Source of the DNA: Tubulanus polymorphus
Taxonomy: Eukaryota; Nemertea; Palaeonemertea; Tubulaniformes; Tubulanidae
Reading direction: 5' to 3'
Assembly: GCF_964204645.1 (NCBI RefSeq)
Contig: NC_134034.1
Location: 13,583,962-13,647,961 of the forward strand
Length of the DNA: 64,000 nt
Each line of letters begins with the position of its first letter. Position 1 is the stretch's first letter. Positions 1 to 11,400 of this stretch are shown piece after piece. Position numbers and translations under genes: made by a program. The notes under the pieces were generated by a model. It saw only the letters and a program-made list of their open reading frames with translations. It ran no database searches and was not told the origin of the DNA.

Positions 1-150
1 ATAAAAAGTCCGAAAATGAAACTTCGAGATAGTAGTTTATTTCAACGTTTCGACTAAATCCTAATTATTATTCCTGAAGATGTCTATTAGGATATAGTCG
101 AAACGTTGAAATAAACTACTATCTCGAAGTTTCATTTTCGGACTTTTTAT
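1..150. repeat. Perfect 55-bp inverted repeat (fold-back element)
   Basis: Bases 1-55 are the exact reverse complement of bases 96-150. Inside the 40-base loop a further 8-base pairing (about 58-65 with 86-93) extends the stem. The element starts at the window edge, so the left arm may be longer. The loop-side motif CGAAACGTTGAAATAAA resembles tails of short dispersed elements. No coding potential is visible. Confidence 0.85.
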
Positions 151-770
151 TATCATTGTGGGATTCTCTCCTCATAGGGTTGTTTAGTTGAGCGGTTTGG
201 AGATGTTTCGTAGGGGAGTTTGGAGATTTTTGGTCAGGGGGAGGGGGATGATTTGATATATAGTGTACTGTGGCAAGTGAGTTTTACCCCACCTTTTTAC
301 ACCGATGATTTCCTATCTGAAGAGATGTGCAGTAAACCAGGTGTTTACCAGCAGTTTAACAACCACTTATCGCACCTGGTGCTAATCTGCACCTCACCTG
401 CCACAGTCTCTTTCATACCTGCTTATACCATGTAGTCTGATTAGAAAATCAGCCTTGAGGGAAGAAGGCTATCGCTCTCTCGCGAGGCCATTCAATTAAA
501 TACAGAATTATAGACGTTTTTGTATAAATCTGAGTTTAACCTGCCCCCACTGGGGTATTTGTTTCTATATCGGTCGTATATCAGTCTCATAAAGTGCACG
601 TATTGTATGTATTATATTTCTATGTGTAGGACGTGTAGGAAGTTGTTCAGACAATTCTCAGATTAGTTGACCTTTCATAGACCTGATCTTTTGACTGTTT
701 GCGTGGTGAATGACTTTACTGTTTGACCATGGACAGAGTGCATGATTTGACTCGGCACTGCTGGTCTAAT

Positions 771-1010
771 TTCACTATATGGATCCAGTTCCACAGTTGT
801 GTGGGTTTTAGTTTGACTATGAATCCAGTTCCACAGTTGTGTGGGTTTTAGTTTGACTCTGAATCCAGTTCCACAGTAGTATAGATTTGATTTGACTATG
901 GATCCAGTTCCACAGTTGTGTGGGTTTTAGTTTGACTCTGAATCCAGTTCCACAGTTGTGTGGGTTTTAGTTTGACTCTGAATCCAGTTCCACAGTTGTG
1001 TGGGTTTTTC
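771..1010. repeat. 40-bp tandem repeat, about 6 copies
   Basis: The motif ATCCAGTTCCACAGTTGTGT recurs every 39-40 bases (781, 821, 861, 900, 940, 980). The same family forms a larger array at 7760-8170 and decayed copies near 9540-9740 and 47290-47430. Confidence 0.85.
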
Positions 1011-2778
1011 CAACTCTGTTCCTCCTAGAAATTAAAGAAACTATTTTCAGCGGTTGATGAATGAAACTGCACTCATCAAACCGTCTGACGAGTGCGTGGG
1101 CTGGGGGAAAGTGGGAAAACCCTGGTCGGTCGGCACGCCATAAATCATAACAGTTAGAAAACAATCAGTGATAAATTGGTTGATGAGATCACGTCTGCTA
1201 CTGCTGCTGAGTGATCGTGTCGAGGTGATTAGGGGAGTTTGTATATTTTTTACGCTCACTCTCGCTAGGCCGAGGCGTGTGGGTTTAGTCACCTCTCTTT
1301 ATATCCGGTCACAGGATGTGATGTCAATCACAAATTGTGATGAGGTGTCGGAAGCTTTGTATAGAATTCACTACTGGAAGTCAAGTTTTCATCGGGAGTT
1401 TAGATCTCAGCTGGATTCAGTCGGATGTTTGTCTATGCAGGATCACACTTTATTTAGCCTGAATCTTCTAACCACAGGTAATTCAATTCGATAGTGAAGC
1501 ATGAGGGGGGGCCTTGAAGGGGGGCGGGAGGGGGTTACTCTTTCTGCCCAAAGGTGCTTAAATTGAACAGGGCTTCAGACAGTTTATGTTGATGAAAGGG
1601 AGTTCAATTTTTTTTTCAAAAATTAATCTGTACATTGAAGTTGTTGGCACATTTTGTGGGTTTATCCAGTGGGTTTTTTTTGGAAAATGAAATTCCGTTA
1701 GAAATTGTCAGTTCACTGTAGAATTTTTAGGAAATCGTTACAAGCTCTAGATGATATTTGGAACTATTTTCCTGGTTCAGTTGTGATTGGACATCGCTGG
1801 GTTTCTTACAAGTGGAAATTCGATCATTAATTCGAAGGGTCGCCTTATATCCTGGTCACTTGATGAATTGCTTCAAGCACCTCCTCAGGAATTAACTACC
1901 ATTGATTGACGGGTGTTCTGAGTTGAACCCTGGTCATAAAAGTATAAACGTACTTAATTTATAATCCGCACTCATTTTGTCTATTAATCTATCTGAATGC
2001 GGATTAGGATTATCTATAGATTATCTACGAATAAACTATTTGTCAATGTTTATACACGGTTCGCGCAGATTTTTAGAATCGTCGAAATTGGATTTTCTTT
2101 TCAGTGTTCACTGAAAGAGTAATATTTACGGTGCCAACTCTTTGTTTCATGATTCTAAACTCAGTGAAATATTTACTACTCCTGTGAATTGTGAATAGTT
2201 ACTTCTCAGTCAAGAGCTCAATTATGCTCCTAGAAATATCGAAATACTTTCATAATCGGAATGATTTCCAGTATGATTTTCAATTAGGGCACTATTTTAG
2301 ATGTGAAATTGTGGTGAAAATTACTACTAAGGTAGATATTGAGGTACTCGAGGGGGAAGATAGATACTTGCGGTCAATTTTACAGTCTTTAAGCTAATTC
2401 TTAAATCGGCATTTATTTAAGTTTCGCCTTTGGACGACGTTATTATCGTTGCTGGTAAAAACGTTGAAACAACGGGTGTTTTTGGAATTCGAGGTATTTC
2501 ACAATCTGCTGCACGGCGTTTGTTCCATGTGTGAACACTTGAAGTGAATTCTCTTATCGACCACAAACATGTGAAATAGTTTCTATACGGGTTTTGATTG
2601 TGCGTTTATGTTTATGCCTTCTTAGAATTTATTTCATCTGGCACAGTTTTCTCCAGAGCTGTTTCCAGACAGGATTTGAGGAGAAAGTAGAGGAACCCCC
2701 TGTATTACAGCCTAGCCCTCACAGCTGTGGGGTTTAGGGATGTTCTTCGAGAATTTTAAAACGATTTTGCGGTTCCTC

Positions 2779-2794
2779 TAGCGACACCTGGTGG
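2779..2794 (+). promoter_or_regulatory. CTCF-like core motif
   Basis: TAGCGACACCTGGTGG differs at two positions from the reverse of the bilaterian CTCF core (TAGCGCCCCCTGGTGG). A near-identical stretch, including the following ATCCTCACTTGCC, recurs at 40807, so it may travel within a dispersed repeat. Binding is inferred only. Confidence 0.35.
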
Positions 2795-3568
2795 ATCCTC
2801 ACTTGCCTCAGTTCGACTGCGCTTTTTGACTACGCTCTTCTCGGTATGCATTAGTCAATTTAATTCAATTCAATATATCTTTATTGTCCTCCGGTGACCC
2901 GGCGGTCGTAAGTCAAACTGAAAAACTAGAAACGAAAAATTATCGGAATCATCCCAAAAAAAATTATCTCTGTCCCCCGAGTTAATGAAATATATATTAC
3001 AACTTTTTCCGCGTAAAAGTCGTTAACATAAACATTTATTATCATGATAATTATGATGAATATTATCACGATTGTCGTAATGGGGCTGTAATTAGCGGAT
3101 CATATGATGACCTTACTGAAACGGATTTGTTTATTTACTTTTCCGACTAAATAGAAATTTTTATGTCCTTATACGGCTAGAGGAATGTGTCGTCTGCGTC
3201 GTTCCCCGCCGAGCAGGAATACCGCATGAATTTCGGCGTTTTCAAAGACATGAAAAACTTTCTGAAAATAATGACAAAATTTGATTTTTAGAATTAAAAA
3301 TGCGTTGATTATTGTATGATATATTCAAAGGATTGTAGAATTTTTCAGGCGCGGCAAAAACGCGTTTTTGTTTTTTTTTTTGTAACAAAACGAAAATTAA
3401 AATCTTTCGAAAATTTCAACGGCGTCCAAACTATCGAAGAGATTATTATTATAAAGAATTTAACGACCCTCCCTGGGAAGAAGTTCTTCAGTTCGACGCG
3501 GCGGCGCATAAAGAAAATCTTAGCAGCGTAGAATTTGTCGCATTATATTGAAATGAGTTCGTCGTGAA

Positions 3569-3569
<1 letters not shown>

Positions 3570-3635
<66 letters not shown>
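3570..3635. repeat. (AT)n microsatellite, about 66 bp
   Basis: Uninterrupted AT dinucleotides. The array lies upstream of the CpG-rich leader of the RAPH1-type gene. Confidence 0.95.
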
Positions 3636-3638
<3 letters not shown>

Positions 3639-3639
3639 C

Positions 3640-4342
3640 TTTTGACGACGCGAGAGTTCTGTGTGATATAGTAATAAAACTCTCGTGAAAATATTTCCTT
3701 CATTCTGCTCGGAAAATTCTCGACGAAGGAAAATATGCCGGCTATTTCATTAGTTGACTGACGCGTACATGCACGCTTATGCTTCGGTTGTTTGTTGTTT
3801 TTTTTGGTGGGCGGGCGAGTTTAATAACAACACGGTCGGATCGGTGTGCCGGATCGACAGTCCGCGGAGGTGTTAAAAAGTCATTAAACGCGAAGTTCGC
3901 TTCGAGGTGGAATCGCGGGGAATCGGGAATCGATACGAGCAGACGTCATACGTCTGCCAGAAGAGAAATCGCGAAGGGAATAAGGATTTTATTTCATTCT
4001 CAAGAAAAATGCGAAACTCGATTTCAGGTTTTTTCAAGTAGGCGGTCGTGTTTGTTGAGAAAGTTTGTTTACGTTTTTCGCGAGTAGTCGCTAGAAAGAA
4101 TCGGGAATCACTGTCGTCGCGAGTTGATTCCGAATCGGAAGGACGCGCCGAGATTTCTATACTAGTAATCTATCCGAATCAACCGCCCCGAATTTCATAT
4201 CACTCGAAAAATGGACTTTGAATTTTACGAGCGACATTCCGGTGATATTTTCTCCGAGCAATAAACAGATTTTCAGTGATTTGTGTCATTTTTTGGGCTG
4301 AGTTTTTAGACTTGGATTTATTTTCTCGCGGCACTCGACGAA
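3640..4342 (+). promoter_or_regulatory. CpG-rich promoter/5' leader of the RAPH1-type gene
   Basis: Base composition changes from AT-rich to CpG-rich at about 3.65 kb and stays so up to the start codon at 4343, as expected for a promoter and 5' untranslated region. No single start site is obvious. A short upstream reading frame (17 codons, 4211-4264) ends 78 bases before the main ATG. The 102-codon open stretch at 3779-4087 is probably leader, not a gene. Confidence 0.5.
4211..4264 (+). other. Upstream ORF in the RAPH1-type leader
   Basis: ATG at 4211 opens 17 codons and stops at 4262-4264, ahead of the main start at 4343. The peptide ends SGDIFSEQ, while the main protein begins MDPKSGDIFRDS, so the two starts look locally duplicated. 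Whether it is transcribed depends on the true start site. Confidence 0.4.
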
Positions 4343-7300
4343 ATGGATCCGAAAAGCGGCGATATTTTTCGCGATAGTTTGCAGGTGTTTACGAGCGGGC
4401 TGTACGACCTGACCGGTAGTTTGAATCGCGAGTTCAAGATGGCCGACGCCGACGGCAGCCACGGCGAGAATCTGAAACATTGGAAGTCGCGCGATAGTCT
4501 CGACTTGTTGGACGATGTCGCCGACCCGTCGGATGGCCCGTCGGACACGGAGGGGATATATTCGGATTTTAAACATCGTAAAGCGGTGACGTCGTCCGGA
4601 TATTTCAGCGATTGGGATACATCGTTCTCCGAGGGCGATGATGATGATGATGATGATGATGATGACGAGGAGGACGGCGAGGAACCGGATTTCCCGGATT
4701 TAGAAACTAAATTGTGGTTCAACTCGATGAAGGTAGGAGACGAACGATCTGAGATGTCGTGGTTTCGTTTTAAATAAATCTTCAAAGTCACAACTAGTAA
4801 AACATCCATCTTGAAAATATTATCTATTAGCAAGAAAAGTCGTTTGAAGGCAAAATGTCAATTTCTTGGAGGTATCTTTTCTTGAAAATTTTTAATGATG
4901 TCATAGGGGGATTTCATCGAGGCAGCCATCTTTTCCGGAAGGCACAGATGATGTCATAGGGGGATTTCATCGAGGTAGCCATCTTTTCCGGAAGGCACAG
5001 ATGATGTCATAGGGGGATTTCATCGAGGTAGCCATCTTTTCCGGAGGACTCTGATGATGACACAAATCGGCGGCCATCTTTTCTTCAGGGATATATTGTT
5101 CAGAGTTTTATTGACAAATTACTAGAAAATAGCTTTAATAATTACCGAGAAATGAAATAATATCTCGATAAAAAAAGAAAAATGTATAAAGTCTATCTAT
5201 GACTCATTGAGTTGTGGTTTGATCCCCGAACGAACGGAGACCGATATCTAAAGACGAGAAGTATGACAACTTTGTTTTTGAAGTCAAACCGGTACGTATT
5301 GTGAGTCACTTGTCAAATATGTGTGATCTATTTTACTGACTGGTCTCTACAACCGATAGATAACACATCGATTGTCAACCTCTACTGAACCAAGTCGACG
5401 AGTCAAGGTTGAATTTTTTTCAATAAAATCACCGTTGAGTAATGCGAATTGCTCATCCTCGACATTTGATTTACTCGGAAATTTTTTCATATTCTAACAA
5501 GTGTTTCTGGTAGGGAACGGGGGAGGGAGGGGGGATGGGCAGCTGTATATATAAATGTATTGCTAGAATTGAAAGATTTCTGGTCGGATTTTGGTATCAA
5601 TGGAAAATTTGATTGATATGAATATTTCGCTGAATTGAGTCCTTGTACGTCAAATATGAATATTTCGCCGAATTGAGAATGAGGAAACTCAGTAGCGTTT
5701 AGATATATCACCGCATCAGTCCTATATCGAGTCATAAGAATCAGATCTTTCTAAAGTAAATTTCAGTAAAATTCACCGAGTTTTGACCAGTGCCACACGA
5801 GGAGGCGATGAATCTGCTGAAGTTTCTAGAGGCTTTTCATTCATTCACCACAAACCCGACTAGTATTCTAGGGATATGATACAAGTGGTTCCCATGTATT
5901 TCGTACTCGACTCTGAACAAACAATTAACTTAATTGCTGCCAATTAATACTTATATATTCCATATTCTATAAATAGATGTGATTTCAGGGTGTTTAATGT
6001 TATGGCGTGTGATCTGGTTTTATCAACATCTTCACTCAACACAGAAATATATTCTGATAAAAAAATTAACCGGTAGAGCTACCCCCCCCCCCCCACACAC
6101 ACACACACTGCAGGTTCCTCCCCTCTCCCCATACCACAGGTTCCTGCCCCCATAGGTTCCTCCCCATATCACAGGTTTCTGCCCCCCATAGGTTCCTCCC
6201 CATATCACAGGTTCCTGCCCCCATAGGTTACTCCCCTCCCCCATACCACAGGTTCCTGCCCCCCATAGGTTCCTCCCCTCCCCCATACCACAGGTTCCTG
6301 CCCCCCATAGGTTCCTCCCCCTCCCCCCATAGGGTTCCTCTCCACCCCATATCACAGGTTCCTGCCCCCCATAGGTTCCTCCCCTCCCCCATACCACAGG
6401 TTCCTGCCCCCCATAGGTTCCTCCCCCTCCCCCCATACCACAGGTTCCTGATTTTACACCCGAGATATTGTTTGCATTGTATACAGGAATATGAAAGGTA
6501 TTCCTGGAAGTTTTAAGTGGATAGATTACTGATAAGTTCGCAAAACGATATTAACGGTTTCCCGAGGGCCTTAACCCCCTTGATTCCTAATTAATTAGAA
6601 CAAAAATGTGTTGCCCTAACAGATGTCTTCAATTGGCCCGAACTGATGTCTTCACCATTCAGGGTGCGCATACATTACATATTACTATAGAGAATGTACC
6701 GGTATATCAGCAGCAGCACCGGGCAAAAATATCTGTGTCATCGCAAAACGAGGCTTATTATCGAATTAGATATAATGCTTTATTAAGAGAGGGGTCTAAT
6801 GACTAGTTGCATACCGGGAGAGCCTGGTCTATCTCTCAGTACGTCTGCTGTACGTCATTCATTCGTTAAATCACCGCGGTGACGTTTAGTTGTTAGTCGG
6901 TTTTTTCGGACTCTAAATGGATTTAAGCGTGATTTTTGGTCGGTCTGCCGCGTCGGACCGCTGGTTGTTTCGCTCAGCGGTCACTACGCGAAAAAATATC
7001 GGCGCACAAAATTCGATCGAGATATTCGTGGTGATTTTTGAAAACACGTCTGCCGTTAATGAAATCCACCACGCTTTAACAGTCGTTTAGTTTTACGGAA
7101 AGTTGATCGAACTAAACTCAAAACGTTCCCGATCTTTCCACCCCGAGTAGCGAACGGTTTATCGAGCAGCTGTTACACCGCTGCTTATGGAAAACACAAT
7201 CTTCTTGACGAATTTCGAGCTATTCGAAATTTTCGGCGTACAAATATTTTCGCTGATGTTTTATTTTCGCGGGTTCTTCAATGCACAGTTTATACAAATG

Positions 7301-8468
7301 GCTTCTTTCAATCAAAAGGAACCTTTTCGTTTTCGACATAGGAATAAAAACAAATTCGAGGCTCTTTATTTGTTGTTGCGTTGAATCGGGAAGCCTTTCA
7401 TAGGTTATTGACATCAATCAACCCGCATACACACATTACAACCCTGTCCCATAGAGGATTAATGATAATAATAATGTAACATTTCTAAGGGATTAACTAT
7501 GAACAATAAAAGGAAGTTTATGTTAGTCTGGATGAACTAATCAGAATGGATTCGAAAGTTTTAACTGATTTAGGCGTTGCTATGATGTCAGAGACTGTTG
7601 ATGGTGCAGAGGCTGAGGTAGGATGTATCTTATTGGACATCAGGGGGGATAGGAGACCGACTTAGTACAGGGTATAAGTATAGGTTCTTTCACCAAGTTC
7701 CACTGTTGTTTGGAGTTAATATGACTGGACTGAGTTCCACATTTGTGTGGGTTTATTTAGTTTCTGAACCTGGTTCGACAGTTGTGTGGGTTTAATTTGA
7801 CTGTGGACTCAGTTCCACAGTTGTGTGAGTTTAATTTGACTGTGGACCCAGTTCCACAGTTGTGTGGGTTTAATTTGACTGTGGACTCAGTTCCACAGTT
7901 GTGTGGGTTTAATTTGACTGTGGACCCAGTTCCACAGTTGTGTGAGTTTAATTTGACTGTGGACCCAGTTCCACAGTTGTGTGGGTTTATTTCAACTCTG
8001 GATCCAGTTCCACAGTTGTGTGAGTTTAATTTGACTCCGAACCCAGTTCCACAGTTGTGTGAGTTTAATTTGACTGTGTATCCAGTTCCACAGTTGTGTG
8101 GGTTTAATTTGACTCTGAATTCAGTTCCACAGTTGTGTGAGTTTGATTGTGGACTCAGTTCCACAATATTTGACAAGATGAATTTTACCAGACTCAACTA
8201 TAGAACTGATTACGAACGGTGCCTCTAATCAAAATCATATTTCAGCGATTCTTTGTTCAATGATTTCCGATTGTTTATTGATATATGTATTCTCTTTAAT
8301 TCGTATCGTTACAGGGTCTCGGAGGCGGATCGGCGACTATAGATGGCGCCACTAACAGTATGTCTGCTAGTAAACTGACACCTACTCTGGCAATAGAGAG
8401 TTTTCGTGCATCGTTTATTCTCGGTGGTGACGGAGATGGTAAAATATCTATTCTATCTCCTCGCTCTC

Positions 8469-8499
<31 letters not shown>

Positions 8500-11400
8500 A
8501 TCTTAATTATCCAAATTCATCCCAGTAAAGATTATAGAAATAATGAATTTAGTTTGTAAATAGTGAATGACACCGGGCGTGCGTGTAAAACACTGCACCC
8601 GATTGCACAGTTTATGCCCCATTTCGGTTCTAACAACTCTCTAACTTCCGATCTAACAATTTTCTAACAACCGAACACTAACTGGTCTGAGCCCTATAGC
8701 TGTAAGACGGGTATAAGATAATTGTTTTATGGCCAAATACGATACTTTAAAAAATTGTGGTTCAATATTAAAACCTTTTTTTCTCTTAAAGAGAAAGAAA
8801 GAAATGTCTTTCATTAGATTGTGTTAGAGATTGAAATAGGGGGAACATGAACTCTTTAAGCGGGGTCCTCGACTGTTTATTGTGTACGTTGCATTTTGCA
8901 TTTTGTGTTGTACTGTCACGCCCTACTAGCTACTCTCCCAGACTGATAGCAAAACAAACTCAAATCAATGATTCATTTCAACTCATTTTTAAGCTGTCGA
9001 CTGCTAGCTGCTCGCATAGCTTACTGACTGCTAGCTCATAGCTTACTAACACTAAACAGCATGTGTACCCCCCCTCCCCTGCTCCCAGAAGGGTCTCAAT
9101 TCTAAACTGCATCCAGTCAAATTATGTAATCAGTCCTATTTACGCAGAGCTCCTAAAGGGAAGCTTTCTGAATTGAAAACCTCTTGAATTCTATCTAAAG
9201 CATTGCTGCCCTTGAGCATCTTGATACATCTCTTAAATTAATTGTTTATTTCCACATGGAATTAATTAATTCTTTCATTCCCGTTGATTTCTACCTTAAA
9301 GGCGGGCGTAAGCACGAGCAGTAGTACAGACTGCTTGGAGTTGATTTAATTTAGTTGCTATCGATTTTCTGATCTGTTTTATTTGCCCTGAGTCTGAATT
9401 CTATAAATAGAGAAGAACAGACGCATTTTTATGACAAAAATGAAATGATCAGTCGCGAGGAAAGTTTAGTTTCGATGACGGAATGTAGATGGCAGCATCT
9501 TCTTATATCTAATTCACTAGTCACTCCGATATTAAAATTGACTCTGGACCCAGTTTCCACAGTTGTGTGGGTTTAATTCATCTCCGGATCCAGTTCCACA
9601 GTTATGTGGGTTAATTTGACTCTGGATCCAGTTCCTCAGTTTTAGGCAGGTTGAATTTGATTTTGGGCCCAGTTCCATAGTTATGCAAGTTTGATTTCAT
9701 CCACTCACTTCCACAATTGCATGGGTATAATTTCACTCAGAACCCATTTAATGATTCCAATTGCGATGCAGATATTTCACTTCTACATGACTGTGAGTCT
9801 GATGATTTAACTGATGATTTAGTTCATTCTAATTTTAAACACAAACCACAACATTGCTTAACATACGAATATAAACATCCTCGTTTGAACAATAGAAGCA
9901 CCACGCATTAATTACTGATTGAATAAGAGAAATTGATGCGATGAATTATGAACGACAGTAATCCGGAAACCTTGCAAAATATATATTTCCAAATGCAGTC
10001 CTTAAGTAATGTTTAATTAGAGTCCGGTGAAAAGAAGTCTGGTGATCCTCGTTTAATAATATATATAAAAAGCGTTCAAAATCCACCCTCACATTTTGGG
10101 TCATTGCCATGTGGCGCAGTTCAAGAAGTATAAACGCTTAATACTGGAATCGGTCGTATTTCAGTGCGGTTATTGAAATAATCTACGTGATAGAGGTGAA
10201 TTTCGACAATTTTCTCGTAATTGCGGGGTTTTTTTTTCTCGTTGAAATATTTTTACGGCGCTAGAAAAGATGAAACTACAAATGTTTTCAATCGTTTCCA
10301 GTTAGGGGGCGCTACGCGGGAATATTTCGTTTTTTATTTCCATTCATTCGCGCTTTCGTTACGTATGTCGGTGTATGTCTGTGTATGTCTGTATGTATGT
10401 CCTCCTTTCTTACGTACATACGCACGCGCAAAAGCTCGAAATATCTAATACGTTTGTTATGATAAATATTTTTCAGGGGATCAAGAAGTAGATTTGGACG
10501 CGATTCTAGGCGAGTTGTGCGCGTTGGAGACCGAGTTGAAAACACAGAAATCGGAAATCAATAAATCGATGCAGATACCGTCTGTCGTGCCTCCCCCGCC
10601 CGTCGACGATCTCGCCGAACAGAGACAACACGACATCGACGCTTATTGCAACAATCAGTTAGAAATGGGCGGCCAGTTGCCGCCGGCGATGACGGCAGAC
10701 GGAATATCGTCGTCGTCGTCGTCATCGAGGACGCGGCGGACGTCGGGGCAACAATCGGGCAGCGGCGTTACTATGGAGCGTAGAATGAGCGCCCTCGACG
10801 ACGCGCTTGAACAGATGACGATGTTAGGATTGAATATGGTGAAAGGAGAACAGACTGTAGTCACTGATGACGGTGAGTACAAAAAATGGGGCGGCTCCGA
10901 GAATATCCTTATGATTCAGGAACATCCCTTTCTCAAGTGGGTGACTCCGGGTTCGGCGTCAACCATCATCACTTTTCGAATAAACAAAAAAAAATTTTCA
11001 TGCGAATAATTTTTCGTTTCAGTTGCGGCGACACCACCTGCTCCCCCCGCGCAATTCACGAACATAGACTCATCGATGAATAAAAGTCACCGCGACTCGG
11101 TCGTCGATCGCGACTCGGCGTTCATGGAGAACGAATCGCTCCGTAGTTCGGAGTCGTTCCTGTCGGTGAACACAACCGGGTCGAGTTCGAGTTCCGGAGC
11201 TGGAGGAGTCAGTGGACCAGCAGACGGATTAGTTGGAGGAGGAGCGACGAATAGCCATCTATCGAGCGAGTATCACAGCATGGAGAGCGCGACGTTCACC
11301 GCTGAGGAGGTCAGTTTATAAATAAACTAAGGCACTCAAAATGATGCAGACGCTTCCTTGAAATTTTAACCTTTAAAACTCATTATATCCAAGAATGACT

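Larger units (their letters stand above)
151..3560. other. Intergenic stretch without a recognised gene
   Basis: Apart from the 40-bp array at 771-1010 and a CTCF-like motif at 2779-2794, I see no exon-like segment here. A 108-codon open stretch at 1168-1494 (+) matches no family I know and lacks the CpG-rich codon use of the real exons in this window. AT-rich sequence dominates from 1.5 kb to 3.5 kb. A tail-like motif (AATTCAATATATCTTTATTGTCC, reading across about 2870-2890) suggests a remnant of a short retroelement. Confidence 0.6.

Noticed and set aside
1168-1494. 108-codon open frame near the left end
   Set aside because: No recognisable domain, codon use unlike the real exons, and an overlapping open frame on the other strand.
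6032-6436. Gly-rich 134-codon frame on the minus strand
   Set aside because: Translation of a C-rich minisatellite; low complexity and intronic.
7782-8228. 148-codon open frame (+) and 146-codon frame (-)
   Set aside because: Both arise from a stop-free 39-bp tandem repeat inside an intron; there is no start context or family match.
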